From NCBI GenBank assembly GCA_027924645.1, contig BSBN01001482.1, positions 11,860,001 through 11,924,000 on the forward strand: a stretch of 64,000 bases of DNA. Reading direction: 5' to 3'. This DNA comes from Cunninghamia lanceolata. Lineage: Eukaryota > Streptophyta > Pinopsida > Cupressales > Cupressaceae. Made by a program: the position numbers and the translations under genes. This document shows positions 22,727 through 34,621 of this stretch, piece after piece. The notes beneath the pieces were generated by a model. That model was given only the letters and a program-made list of their open reading frames with translations, made no database searches and was not told where the DNA came from. The first letter of the stretch is position 1. Each line of letters begins with the position of its first letter.

Positions 22727-23705
22727 GAGAACCAATGAAAACCCAAAATAAATGAAAGCGCTCCAATAATAATTTATTGAATTTTTTGATGAAAATAAAA
22801 TGTATACAGGTCTGATACAATAAATTGCCACAGCAGAGAAATACTACATCAAATCTACAACTTTAGCTACACACAACAATAAAACAATGTTGAAATGCAC
22901 ATGTAAAATTCATCCAGCAACCTCCAAACCCCCAGAATGGCGTCCACACTTGGAATGGATTGAACAAGATGTTGTGGATGATGATCTATAGAATAATGTA
23001 CAACAATCAAACCCTTACACAATAGAAAACTCAAACAACACCACAAACTACACCTGAAACACTCCAAAAATGCACTGAAATCCCCTGCAAACACAAAATC
23101 TCTGAAATTATGTAAATCCTTTATGCTCAAATGCAACCTCTGAGGTGAAATTGCTATTGAAACCCAAGAACACCACCCTCAAATTGCTGGGAACTCATGT
23201 CCACTGGCCACAAGCTCCATCTCCAATGGTTTCCCTGTCCACTGAAGCAACACAAAGCATCTGCTTTGCAAGAAGATTGTAAAATTGGCATTATTCTCAA
23301 TATTGCAACATTACACCTATTTATTTCCATGAGAGGAAATATTGAGCATCCAAAATCCCCAATGCCATATTTTGGGAGTTACACCAAATAATATTAAAAA
23401 ATAAGATTTCAATAATTGCAATATCTCCACTTATGCAAGATGCCAAATCCTCATAAATACAAAACCTCTTATTTCCAACCACTCAAGATTCCTTCCAAAT
23501 CCCATGCTCCATGGAGTTATTTTAGCAATAAATCAGATTTACTCAATATTATTTGTTCATGATATTTAAAATTGCTCCGGAACAAGTAAAATATTAAGTA
23601 ATTATTTTTCCCTCCAAGTTGCCTTGTAGTCTGACTTACTATTTTCGGACAGGGGAAACTTACTAAAAAATAAAAAAGTGCTATTTTTGGAAAGGGGACA
23701 TGATA
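22727..23705 (-). repeat. E2 5' LTR, inner end segment (after E4)
   Basis: Continues the E2 LTR interrupted at 15241; matches about 4524-5504. Ends GGGGACATGATA, followed by the TSD GAAAT (23706-23710). Confidence 0.9.
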
Positions 23706-23710
23706 GAAAT

Positions 23711-24729
23711 ACATGAAACATATAGCATACACTCGATATACAAATCCTAAAGCACACAAAGTTTACATACGTAATACACAAGCATGAAGCATACATACAA
23801 TACATGCACGTAACACATAAAGCATGAAGCATGCATGTAGTTCACAAAGTATACGCAAGTAATTCATAAGGCATGAAGCATACATGTAACACAAAGTATA
23901 TGCATGTAATACATGAATATGAAGTATACACATGAATACAAGTAAGTCATGAAGTGTGCACTTGAACATACATAAGCCATTTGAACACACATTTCATGTA
24001 CTATACACTTGAACATACAAATTCATGGAGTATACAATCGAATACACATATACACTCAAAGTCATAAAGTATACTCTTGAATATATAAGTCATGGAGTAT
24101 ACACTCAAATATATAGTCATGAAGTATGCACTTGAATACAAAGTCATAGAGTATACACTTGAATACATAGTCATGAAGTATACACTTGAATACAAAGTCA
24201 CAGAGTATACACTCAAATACAAATACAAAGTCACAGAGTATATATTCAAATACATAGTCATGAAGTATACACTTGAGTACACTTGAATACGCGTAAGCTG
24301 CATTAATACATGTAAGTAGACAACTAGGAAGGGGATTCGATGCATCCCATACTACACCGCAGGTCTGTACACCATCCCAAGGTCACCAAGCATACACATG
24401 AGTATACACAGCAAGCATGAAGCATACACGTGAATACATGTAATATACAAAGTATTCACATGAACGTATGTTACAAAGAATACACATAAGTCACAAAGTA
24501 TACCTTTGAATACATTCTTGAATGCACATAAGCCATGAAGTATATGCTCGAATACACATAAGTCACAAGGTACACACTTGAATACATTTGAATACATATA
24601 AGCCACAAAGTATACACATGAATACATTTGAATACACATAAGTCACAAAGTATACACTTGTATACACATAATGCACAAAGTAATCAATACATGTAATACA
24701 TAAATTATACACAAGATGGTAGGAAAGAT
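23711..24729 (-). repeat. E1 interior, right part: minisatellite-like repeats
   Basis: Degenerate repeats built on (A)AGTATACACTTGAATACA. At about 24089-24282 they become a recognisable tandem array with a 27-bp unit (TCATGAAGTATACACTTGAA plus ATACAAAG/ATACATAG), about seven copies. Because 27 is a multiple of three, long repetitive frames appear on both strands (for example 24345-24001 minus); these are not genes. Confidence 0.8.
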
Positions 24730-24741
24730 GCTCTGATACCA
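24730..24741 (-). other. E1 primer-binding site (initiator Met-tRNA)
   Basis: The minus strand reads TGGTATCAGAGC, 2 nt from the 5' LTR end. Confidence 0.95.
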
Positions 24742-24743
24742 CT

Positions 24744-26101
24744 TGTAATGTCCCTTATAGGAACAATACTAATTTTATCCTAAATTATCAATTTCCAAGC
24801 AAACAAAGATTTAGAGAGTACCTTGGCTTGATTTGATTCCTACAAACAAGTTAGAAAATATTTATAATGATATTTTTCATAGTCAAGTTAACAGATTCAT
24901 AATAACATTAATAATGCAAAGACCTAACTATCTAGGGAACTCAACCATAAGAAAGTTGAGGAGAGTGACTTCGATGTGGTGTCATAGATCCTCTAGGCCC
25001 AAGAGTGGATATACCATCCCCCTTGGCCTCATGTGGCGTATGTCATCCATATGAGGTGGTGTACCTAATGAGGCATCTGTTATCCCGTTCCCCCTTGTTT
25101 TGTCATTTACTTTCCCTTTCTCTATGATTGGTTCCCTTGAACTTGCATGTCTATGATAGAAGAATCAGGTCACAAAAGGGTGCCCTGGAAGCCATCTCTT
25201 CTAAGCCCAAGGGTAGTACCCTTGTACCCCCTTGGCCCCTTGGGATTATCCAATCCCATTGAAATGGCATACCTAGAAAAGTGCCCCATCACCGTACCCC
25301 TCTTGCTCCATATTTCCTCGAGGAGAATGAGATCATAAAAGGGTGCCCTGGAAGCCATCTCTTCTAAGCCCAAGGGTAGTACCCTCATACCCCCTTATCC
25401 CCTTGGAATTATCCAATCCCCTTGGAGTGGCATACCTAGAAGAGTGCCCCATCACCATACCCCTCTCTTAATATACCTCTACATCTTTGTGAGAGGAGTC
25501 ATCCCTTTTGAAAGGGTGATGACTTTTCATGGAATCATGCCTTTTAAATGGGATCGCTGCCCCTTCCTAGAGTTGATCATAGCCTTTTGACTATTCTTAT
25601 TTCTGGATTCCTTTTAATATTCCAATCACTGCCTTGAAGACATTAATCACAGCCTTTAGTATAACCAATGCAGATTTTTGTCCTTTTATTTCATTAATCG
25701 CACCATATGCAAACCTGTATCACTTCATTTAAATTTTTAAATAAAACATTTTGTCTATGTATGGAGTCGACCTCTTACTTTAAGTTGTTTATTTAATTTC
25801 AACTTCCAAAAGAGACTCTTTTATGGGAGTTGGTCAATGTATTTAATCAGATTTATAATATTTAATTTAATTTATAATATCTTATATTTATTTTATATAA
25901 TATATATCTTGTTAATACGTTATATTTTAATTATTTATATAATAATATCATTTAATATTAATTATTAAACAATAAATATTAATAATATTATGTATCTCTA
26001 TCATTCAAACTAAACATCGCATTTCATAAAAGCATTTCACTATTTTTATCGTGATGTTTAAATCTTTAATTTAAACAATGCCTAAATATCAGGACATCAC
26101 A
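24744..26101 (-). repeat. E1 5' LTR (right copy)
   Basis: Pairs with 2119-3466; followed by TSD TTGTA (26102-26106). Confidence 0.9.
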
Positions 26102-26106
26102 TTGTA

Positions 26107-26694
26107 GGGTTATGTTGCTAGATTTCTACCAAAGGAAGAGGATTTTAAATAGAGGAAAGAACGTAATATTGTATTGTAGTAGATTTATTATTGCTAAATA
26201 ATATATTGGTTTAGTGTTTTGGAGGCTAAGTTTTTCACAAAAGGGGTTTCCTAGGATATATATGTATCATTCTCTTTCTTGTGGTTGATTTCTCTTCTAT
26301 CTCTCTCATTCTTTTTCGTGTGTTGTTTACATGCCAAAATGCTAATATAATTTCTATAGATCTAATTAATATGTTAATATCCTCAAAGGGTTAATAAGGA
26401 AATGCTCGTAATGTTTAATAATTATGTGTATATTTGATTTCATTGTTAAGTGGGTTTGTGGGTACTTTTCCTCTCAAAAAGAGGGGGTGAAGGGTCATAA
26501 GGAAGGGAAGAAGCCTCAGCCAAGGAGACACAAGAAAATAAATAATAAATCAAAAGGATAACCACATGAAAGAGGACAAGGTGACATAGGAAAACTTGGA
26601 CAAGGCTAGGGAAAGCAAGGAGGGTTGAAAAAGGAGTCAAACACACATGTGATAGGGTAATTAATATGAGTGTAAAACACAATAAAGGAAATTG
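26107..26694. other. Right flank of E1, no gene recognised
   Basis: AT-rich sequence that joined directly to 2118 before E1 inserted. No LTR end or PBS found. Confidence 0.4.
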
Positions 26695-26832
26695 TAAAGT
26701 TATTATGAGAACTTTTTGGATTTAACTGTGTATCTTTTTTCATTGATGTTTTGGATCATACATAGTGATCCATCATCAGAAAGATGAAAAAAGATACATA
26801 GTTAAATCTAAAAAGATCTCATAATAACTTTA
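26695..26832 (+). repeat. Long foldback (hairpin) sequence
   Basis: Arms 26695-26742 and 26784-26832 are inverted copies (TAAAGTTATTATGAGA... with its complement) with about three mismatches over 48 bases. The apex has further pairing (TGATG...CATCA and GGATCA-TACATAG-TGATCC). No flanking duplication seen. It could be a small foldback element or a hairpin-RNA precursor. Confidence 0.75.
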
Positions 26833-26929
26833 TGGACTATGGAAAACTCATGCCAACAATTGTAAATTTTGCAATTTTTGATCTTGCGGTTTTCTCTAAG
26901 AAGAAAATGAGAAGGAGAGATTTTGGAAG

Positions 26930-28010
26930 CAAATTCACATCAATGTATTTGGTCTTATGGATATGCACCCCTTTGGTAAGTCTTAGTATTATGTCTTCTT
27001 CAAAGATGATTATTCTAGACTTGTTTGGGATTATTTTCTTAAAAATAATTTTGAAGGTTTTCACAATCTTAAGGAGTTTAAGGCACTTGTAGAGAATCAA
27101 TCTGTTAAGAAAATAAAAATGTTAAGGTTACATAATGTGGAGAGTATTGCTCTAAGGATTTTGAAATGTTTTATAAACATGATAAAAATTTTAAATAGAG
27201 AACACCCTACACACTACAACAAAATGAATTAGCTGAAAGGCTGAACAAAATCTTCTTGAATCAATCTAGTAGCATGTTAAGTGGTGCTAGTCTAGGACAA
27301 ATTTTTTGGGCTAAGGCAATTAATACTACTTGTTACTTGAAAAATATTTCTCCCAGTTCTACAGTTGAAGATAAGACACCATATGAGATTTGGATAGGTA
27401 AGAAGCATGTTGTCACACATTTGAAAGTGTTAGGTTGTAACGTATTTGTTTATGTGCCAAAGGAAAAATGATCCAATTTAGATTTTAAGGTTGAGAAGTG
27501 TATTTTCATAGACTATGGTGAAAATGTGAAAGGCTATAAGCTTTGAAATCTAGATACATGAAGGTTCTCTACTCAAGGGGTGTCACATTCAAGGAACTTA
27601 GAGTTTTATCCAGGTAGGGATATCCAAAGGATGCATTTTGAACACAAAATAGAGTAGAAAGATGCATATGTAAATTAACAATCTAGTGGAAAAGAGAGTA
27701 TAGATGGAAAGGAAGGAGGTACTTTAGGTTTAAATTCTAAAGAAGAATAGAATTGTGATGCAATAGGATCTCCAACTATGATCATGAGAAGGTACATACA
27801 AGGTAGTAGAAAACACCTAATGGGTATAGTCCACTAGATTTTCATTGTTCTTTTGCATTATCATGTACTAATGATGAACCAATGTCTATAGGAGAAGCTT
27901 TGTATTCTAAGGAAAGAAAATCTTGGAGAGATTCCATGAAAGAGGAGATGATGAAATTTCAATAGTGTAAGACTTGGGACTTGTTTGAATATTTTAAACA
28001 CTTCTATTAA
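26930..28010 (+). pseudogene. Decayed Ty1/Copia integrase and RT entry
   Basis: Plus-strand translation across stops and shifts shows a Copia integrase core (FFKDDYSRLVWDYFLKN, then FKALVENQS), the region around SSMLSGASLGQIFWAKAINT and TPYEIWIGKKHVVTHLKVLG (open frame 27256-27471), then FIDYGENVKGYKL. At about 27890-28000 it resembles the start of Copia RT (SKERKSWRDSMKEEM...KTWDLFE). The RT core and RNase H are missing. No LTRs could be attached. Confidence 0.75.
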
Positions 28011-29028
28011 ACCCTAGCTCTATTAGTTAGATTTAAAAGCCACATTTCAACTAAATAAAAAATATTTTGAGACCATGGTAAATCCATATGTCCATTCTAG
28101 CCAAGTATCTTCATGAAATTGGTTTGAAATTTCCTCCTTTCTAGTGGAAAGATTGGGAATGGTTAATTGGCACTCCTTTGCACCAATACAAACCCCAACT
28201 TGGGTACTAATGGCTTTTGTCTTGAAAATTTTAATTTATAATTTTAAACTCTCACTAGAATATTTCGTCCATTACTACCATTTAGATCAATTCTTTCCAA
28301 AAATTTAGAAATACATTATTGAGACAAAGAAATATTTTTTCTTTGGTGTTTTCTTTATCAAGCTCTTCTAGTTGGTATTTTCTTTATCAAGGTCTTCTAG
28401 TTGGTGATAGACTTAGACATATAGGGATTTATTTCCTTTTTTTTTGTTTTTTTTTATTAATTAGATATCATAAAACATTATTTTTGGTTTTATGTTCATG
28501 TTCTATCAACTTGTAAGTGGATTCACACCATTTTTAAAAGTTTTAAGACATAAATTTCACCTAGAATTTTGATATCCTAGATTCAACTGTCACCTACATA
28601 GTTCAACCAAATTTAGAAAATGTTTTCATGTTGAAATTGTGATGCTATTTGCAATCATGAAGTTCATTGTTGAAACTATGATGCTATTTGCAATTATGAA
28701 GTTCATGTTGAAATTGCGATGCTATTTGCAATCATGAAGCTATTAATTATTATTTATCTATGGCTAACAAAGTTGTATATAATTTCAAATGTTATACTTT
28801 CAATCTAACTTCAAGTGGATAAAGTACATACTACTTATAAGTTTGTTATGAATGTTTAAATTTTCTTTTAATTTGCCCTAAATAATTAGTGTGTGAAAGT
28901 TAACATTTTTTGCTTTTACTGTTGGGTTGATGTGATCTATGAATCTCTATTGTGATGTGATTTCATCCACCCATTTTTTGTATGAATAACAATTATACTA
29001 CTCATATTAATATAATGGTGAAAATCAT
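28011..29028. other. AT-rich spacer with small tandem repeats
   Basis: No gene. It contains a two-copy repeat of TTTTCTTTATCAAG plus TCTTCTAGTTGGT at about 28350-28406, and a three-copy repeat, unit about 39-47 bp (GATGCTATTTGCAATCATGA), at about 28629-28743. The last five bases (ATCAT) are the left TSD of E5. Confidence 0.6.
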
Positions 29029-30082
29029 TGAAAGGAAGCTAGGTGTGTGAAAATCGCTTCCTACACTAATCTAATAGGGAGAGGTGAGTGTAAATTCAAT
29101 TTTATCTTTACAATTGTAACTATGTTAACCCACTAACAGAGATATTACAGAAAACACATACACAAGAATGTAAGATAGAAGAAGAGAGACACAAGATATA
29201 CATGGGGAAAACCCTTACAGGTGAAAAACTCCACACTCCAAAACACAGCTCAAATGTATTCCGTAAACAATGAAGGTTACAATACAACACAGAGCCAATG
29301 CTCTTGTAGGAGTCTTTGACACTCGTATCTGGAGATGATCTGATAGTATAATAGTACCTGTCAAACCTGTAATACATCACCTCTCCAAAGCACCTATTTA
29401 TATAGAATATACAAGGCAAAAATGGCTCTATCTTGGGATGGGCGTCCAACATGGCCTCATGGCCCAAAACCCATGCCTATGGACACTTGTCCAACACTGT
29501 AGGATGTTCCTGACACTTGTCAAGTCACCCCATCCCAAACAGGTCGCCTATTCCCAAAATGGGTAATGATAGATGCTTCTAAGACTCTTACGACCATCAT
29601 AGAATCTGCCATAGCTGTCATAACTTACAGTTGTAATAGAATCTATCATACACATGCTATAAATAACATATTTTCTTACAACATGTCATAACCCACCTTG
29701 GGGTGCCCAAAGATGCCTTCCTCAAAGATGCTTCTCGACACATGTCCATACCTGTCATAGGATCTTCTATTTCTGACTCTTACATGTCATAACTTTGTCA
29801 TAGGAATCTATCATGACCGTTTCGGTCAATATTCCCTTACACACATTCCAAGATGCTGACATATGGCAAAATATTCCTACCACTAAGTGGGACACCTATC
29901 TCCTCATGTGAGGAAAAAATTACATGTGGTCATATGCCATGTAGGATGACACATCACTGTGCCAACTCCCACAAGATGACAACATAGGATTTGCATCCTA
30001 ATTATACAATAGGCAATAAATAAATAAATACAATGAAATAATACAAGGAATTACCAAGGTTGAGACACCTTAATTCCCAACA
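29029..30082 (-). repeat. E5 3' LTR
   Basis: Pairs with 35570-36575; about 45 bp longer near its outer end, where the other copy has a short deletion. The frame 29120-29467 has a counterpart in the other LTR and is not a gene. Confidence 0.92.
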
Positions 30083-30095
30083 TTCTCCCACTTGT
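30083..30095 (-). other. E5 polypurine tract
   Basis: Minus strand AAGTGGGAGAA abuts the LTR start TGTTGGGAATT. Confidence 0.75.
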
Positions 30096-30178
30096 TGAAC
30101 ACCTTGTAAGAGCCAATAGAATTAACAAGATTTAATTTCTATAGGCCAAGAGGCCCATAGACTCCGAACACTATCTAA

Positions 30179-31650
30179 ACTTCTCTGTGCCCACTGATTT
30201 CGTTAATGCATCTTGCACGAAGTGAAACTGTACATCAATATGCTTTGTTCTGGCATGGAAAGTTGGATTCTTTGCAAGGTAAATCACACTCTGACTGTCA
30301 CAACAAATCGTAATCTATCCTACATCAACACCAATATCTGAACACAATCTCTTAAGCCAAATGGCTTCTTTGCAAGCATGAGTTGCTGCCATGTACTCAT
30401 CTTTTGTCATGGACAAAGCAACCACAGGTTGTTGCTTACTCATCCAACTAATTGGACCACCAAATATAGTGAACACATAGGCACTGGTGGATCTCCTACT
30501 GTCAATGTCACCTGCCCAATCAGAATCCACAAATCCACGAATACAAATTGAATGCGGAGGTCCTATAACATTACCATGATAGCATATGGAATATTCTGAA
30601 GTACCCCTCAAATATCTAAACACTCGCTTAACTGTATCCCAATGTACCCATCCAAGATTAGCCATAAATTAACTAAGGACTCCCACTACTTGGGCAATGT
30701 TTGGTCTTGTGTAGACCATAGCATACATTAAACTGCCAAAAGCACTAGCATAAGGTGCTCTACTCATGTCCTCCACCTCACTAGGAGATGTTGGACAATC
30801 ACTAACAAACAACTTTGTCCCCAATGAAACAGGAACACATAATGGTCTACAATCTACCTTGTTGAACCTATCCAACACGGTCTTCACATACTTACTCTGG
30901 CTTAACCAAAGTGTTTTGTTAGCTCTGTCTCTTCTAATTTCCATTTCCAGAATGTACCTGGCTGCCCCAAGATTTTTCATCTCAAATTGTGTTGAAAACT
31001 GAGACTTCAAATCAGAAATCATATTCTTACCATTCCCAATCAACAACATATCATCAACATACAATGCAATAATGAGAATAAGATCATTGACAAAATTGTA
31101 ATACACACAATGATCAAATTTTGATCTCAGAAATCTAATCGACAACACAAAGGCATCCAATTTCATATACCATATCCCAGGAGACTGCTTCAAACCATAC
31201 AAAGACTTCTTTATCTTGCAAACCAAATTTTCTTTACCTTTTTCTATGTAATGCTCTGGCTATGACATGTAAATCTCTTCCTCCAAATCACCATGAAGGA
31301 AAGTTGTCTTCACATCCATCTGTTCTACCTCTAAGTCATAAGTAGCTGCAAGAGATAACAAGAATCGAATGGATGTCAGCTTTGCAACAAGAGAAAATTT
31401 TACCATAATCAATTCCCTCCACTTGTGAGTACCCCTTCACAACCAATCTAGCCTTGTACTTTTCAACATTGCCATCTGCTCTGAATTTCTTCTTGAACAC
31501 CCATTTGCATTCAATGGGTTTCCATCCATCAGGCAAAGGCATCAAGTCCCATGTTTTATTCTTCTCTAAAGAAGCCATCTCATCTTCCATGGCCTCCTTC
31601 CAAGAACCTGCATCTTTCATGCCCATAGCCTCTTTCACAGTTCTAGGCTC
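30179..31650 (-). pseudogene. E5 reverse transcriptase and RNase H
   Basis: The entry is at 31650-31336 (EAMGMKDAGSWKEAMEDEM, KWVFKKKFRADG). A stop-containing stretch follows with QMDVKTTFLHGDLEEEIYM, then open frames 31226-30669 (SLYGLKQSPGIWYMKLD; catalytic ALYVDDMLLIG) and 30665-30315 (RNase H: VDSDWAGDIDSRRSTSAYVF, SWMSKQQPVVALSMTKDEYM). The RNase H tail continues past a stop to about 30180 (CCDSQSVIYLAKNPTFHART) but seems to lack about 20 residues before ALTKSV. Non-functional copy. Confidence 0.9.
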
Positions 31651-32404
31651 TATTGCAAATATGTGCCTAAGCGGTGTTGTCATTGATGTCAACATAGTCT
31701 TGTTGTCATTGGTGTCAACTGTGCCTTATTTTGTTGCCTATTCAGGAGATTGGAATGTTGAAGATATTGAGAAAATTAATGAAGACTCAATGTTCATGGA
31801 CCTTATGACTATGTAGAGGATTGTCAAAGGTTGTTCCAGTCAAGAATAAAGAAGTCTGCATGAAGATTTGAAGAAGTTATGGCCATCTGAATAGAACTAG
31901 ATCTTGCAGTATTCAGAAGAGACAGAGTGACAGTAAGTTGGTTTCAATTGCTCCACAGTGAAATATTATGATCTGCAGATATGAAGGCATGTTTGGGAAG
32001 TCAGTGTGTATCATTAACTCCAGTGGTTCATGGTTTGGAGGTCTGTAAGCCATCCTTCTAGTTTGACAGTCATGGTAGACAGTGTTCTTGAGGTTTCGGA
32101 GGAAGATACAAATGATTCTGGTAATTTGGTTTAGAGCGGATGTTATTGGTGAGTTCAATGTGCTTGTGGAAGTCTCTGGATCATGTGTCTACTATGTTGG
32201 AGTTCCGCATTGAAGTTTGAGCTTGTTATTGAAGATTTCCTCTTTGAAGTTGATGTTCTTCCTAGTCTTCGCTGACCGGATATTCCTAGTGTGTTGTGGA
32301 TGATCTAAAGATCATTTTATGAAGTGTGGCATGTTAGTAGAGGAAGATTCAAGTCTCAGCTATGTTTGGCCAACTTTGTTGATCATTCCAAGGTTGATGA
32401 AGTG

Positions 32405-32412
32405 TATAAATA
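32405..32412 (+). promoter_or_regulatory. Putative TATA box in solo LTR
   Basis: TATAAATA, about 230 nt before the hairpin array, the same spacing as in E4 and E6. Confidence 0.5.
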
Positions 32413-32637
32413 CTTGTTGAAGAGTTGTTAAAAATTATCCTTGAGCAAAATAGATTAAATCTGAATAAAGGATCAAAAGCAAAGTAAAGAAGAAAAGGAG
32501 CGAGAGTAGTGTAGAGTGAAAAGTTAGTGAAGGAGAATTTGGGGCAAAGCAGAAGTTTTGTGAGCATTCATTGAAACTGAACCAAGCATGAAGTAGATGC
32601 TATTTCTCAGTTAATTCTTTATGTTCTAAATAAATTC

Positions 32638-32787
32638 TGTAGGTAGTGAGCCTCTCTTTTGAGCAGTGAGCTCTGGGCAGTGCACCCAAAGGCATGTGCC
32701 TTCTATTTTTCTAAAGTACTTTTAACAAGGTACAAATCTTTGTGGGTTAACCCCCACCGTGGTTTTTCCCTTAACTAGGTTTCCACG
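32638..32787 (+). other. Leader module in solo LTR (E6 family)
   Basis: Mini-hairpins AGGT-AGTGA-GCCT, GAGC-AGTGA-GCTC, TGGG..CCCA and AAGGC-ATGT-GCCTT, followed by GTTAA...CGTGG...TTAAC...CCACG (32744-32787) in interleaved order. Confidence 0.6.
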
Positions 32788-33053
32788 TCAAAATCTTGGT
32801 GACAAATGTGTTGATTATGTTTCTACTCATATGTTGTTGATCTATGCTTTAATGTTTATATCATTAATCTGATAGTAAGTTAATAAAGAAGATTAAAAGT
32901 AGAAAAAATTTATTTTGTGTGACAACTGATTCACCCTCCCCCCTCTCAGTTGTCCACTCTAATTCCAACAGGCTCATCAATGTTAGTAAGTAAATAAAAA
33001 GCACAACTAGAATCAAGTAATGAATAACCAAACCTATCAGGTTGCTTTCTTGT

Positions 33054-34181
33054 TCATGTAGACCTCCTCAATGGCTGAGGTTGAGGTTCTTCTTCTTCTT
33101 CTAAGCTTTCAGAGCTGCTAGAGCTCTCCTCATCATCAGGTCTCACAAGGTTTGTCAGTTCAATCTTCTCAAGGGTAGAAGGAAACTGAACTGCATCTCC
33201 TTCCTTTTCTGTCTGTTCTAGCTGTAGAACAACGAAAGAAGGTGTTAGCTCTATGAAGATAACACTTCTGCTATACAACACTTTTTCAGCCACAGGATCC
33301 CAAAGCTTATATCCTTTCACACCGACACCATAGCCAATGAAAATACATTTAATAGCCTTGTTTTCCAATTTAGACCGTTTCTCCCTAGGCATATGTGCAT
33401 ATGCCTCACAACCAAAAACATGAAGATGCCTTACTAAAGGCTTCTTACTAGACCACACCTCCATAGGTGTCTTACCAACAAGAGCTAATGTAGGAGACTT
33501 GTTTACCAGGTAGCAAGCAGTGGTAATAGCTTCAACCCAAAACTTTTGTTCGAGGCTTGCTCCACTAAGCATACTCCTAGCCTTCTCCACCAATGTCATG
33601 TTCATCCTCTCTACAACTCCATTTTGCTGCGGGGTGTATGGATTTGTCTTATGTCTTTCAATCCCTTGCTCTTTACAGAACTTATCAAACTCTACTGAAT
33701 AAAACTCACCACCATTGTCAGTTCTCAAACACTTAATCTTTTTACTAGTCTAATTTTTAGCAAAGGCTTTAAACTCCTTAAACCAACTAAAGACTTCAGT
33801 ATTGCTTCTGATAAAATAAACCCATGTCCTTCTACTGTAATCATCTATGAAAGATACAAAATATACTGATTTTGAAATCGAAGGAACATTAATAGGACCA
33901 AACACATCAGAATGAATAAGATCCAATACATCAGAAGACTTGTGAGAACTAGAGTAAAACTAAACATGGTTTTGCTTTCCATATACACAATGTTCGCAAA
34001 AGTCAAACTCAAGATTACAATGATATAACCCCTCAATGAGGTTTTTTTTTTTCAGGGTTCTAAGACCCTTCTCACCAATGTGGCCACATCTCAAATGCCA
34101 TAACATAGTCTTTTCAATAGGAAGTTTAGCTTCCATAGCATGTGCACTACCATCAGAACTAGTTACAACAGATTTCTTCAC
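33054..34181 (-). pseudogene. E5 integrase
   Basis: One frame: the 34181-33960 stretch carries the HHCC zinc finger (WHLRCGHIGEKGL...CEHCVYGKQ), then the core with FIDDYSRRTWVYF, RTDNGGEFYS and PYTPQQNGVVERMN, giving the DD35E triad, then the Copia C-terminal block (TPMEVWSSKKPLVRHLHVFG, KCIFIGYG). Two or more stops break it. It ends in an acidic Glu/Ser stretch before the solo LTR. A run of T at 34040-34051 may mark a slippage error. Confidence 0.9.
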
Positions 34182-34264
34182 TGCTCATTTAGATGGTGGG
34201 GATGAAGTGACTGCAGCTCTTTTCTTCGAGTCAGAAGAACTATTGCACTATGAAGTACATGCCT

Positions 34265-34620
34265 CCAGCTAAAACAGAGTACCCCTCTGAGTACCCTTAG
34301 CAAGCACCATAGATCTTCTAGTCATCTTGCATCCATCCTTCAAAAAGACAACTTGCACACCTGCATCATTCAACATACTTATAGAAAGTAGTTTCTGTGC
34401 TAGGCCTAGGATGTGCATAACCCTAGTGATCCCCTTCACTCATCCATCAGGGAAACAGATTGAGACTCTTCCACAACCAACAATCTTCATATGAGAGTCA
34501 TCACCCAGGTACACTCTTCCACCATCAAACTCTTCATACTTTGTGAACCAGCTTCAATGTGAGGTCATGTGGAATGATGCACTAGAATCAATCAACCACA
34601 CATCATCAGATGCATGGGTG
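34265..34620 (-). pseudogene. E5 aspartic protease
   Basis: Translation gives VWLIDSSASFHMTSH followed by a stop and then EEFDGGRVYLGDDSHMKIVG. The canonical DSG(A) active site reads DSS, a Gly-to-Ser change explained by one G-to-A. At least two in-frame TGA stops follow. Confidence 0.8.
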
Positions 34621-34621
34621 G

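Larger units (their letters stand above)
4044..23705 (-). mobile_element. E2: LTR retrotransposon with one unknown decayed ORF and no pol, nested in E1
   Basis: LTRs of about 1.46 kb lie at 4044-5504 and 14762-23705, the latter split by E4. The TSD GAAAT is at 4039-4043 and 23706-23710. The minus orientation follows from the primer-binding site at 14749-14760 and the purine tract next to 5504. Without the nested E3 and E4 it is about 6.6 kb. The roughly 3.7-kb interior shows no Gag, protease, RT or integrase motif; it holds a broken reading frame (see 5582-8841). The right terminus reads ...GATA where the left reads ...GACA, a C-to-T decay of the canonical CA end. About 13 differences occur in the first ~215 aligned LTR bases. 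Confidence 0.9.
2119..26101 (-). mobile_element. E1: non-coding LTR retrotransposon (LARD-like), outermost of a four-element nest
   Basis: Two direct repeats of about 1.35 kb (2119-3466 and 24744-26101), both TGTAATGTCCC...GACATCACA on the plus strand, bound the element. The 5-bp TSD TTGTA is at 2114-2118 and 26102-26106. A primer-binding site precedes the right LTR and a purine-rich tract on the minus strand follows the left LTR, so the element reads on the minus strand. Without E2 and its TSD copy it is about 4.3 kb. Its interior (3467-4043 plus 23711-24743) has no coding capacity, only degenerate AAGTATACAC-type repeats. It must have moved with enzymes from another element. About nine differences in the first ~180 aligned LTR bases indicate an old insertion. 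Confidence 0.9.
31651..32970 (+). mobile_element. Solo LTR of the E6 family inserted in E5 pol
   Basis: 1,320 bp, starting TATTGCAAATATGTGCC (canonical TGTTGC with a G-to-A change) and ending CTAATTCCAACA, with perfect TSD GGCTC at 31646-31650 and 32971-32975. It matches the E6 LTR along its length in the opposite orientation. Only one LTR remains, as left by recombination between the two LTRs. Contains TATA (32405-32412) and the leader module (32638-32787). Confidence 0.92.

Noticed and set aside
24089..24282. Regular repeats of 27 bp, considered as a CRISPR array
   Set aside because: Repeats are directly adjacent with no unique spacers and sit in a plant retrotransposon.
24001..24639. Long minus-strand frames with a 9-residue periodicity
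   Set aside because: They reflect the 27-bp repeat unit of E1, which is open in several frames.
1552..26340. A further outer LTR element with TGTTGGGATTAGGCATG as its start, enclosing E1
   Set aside because: No matching second LTR, PBS or TSD could be found.
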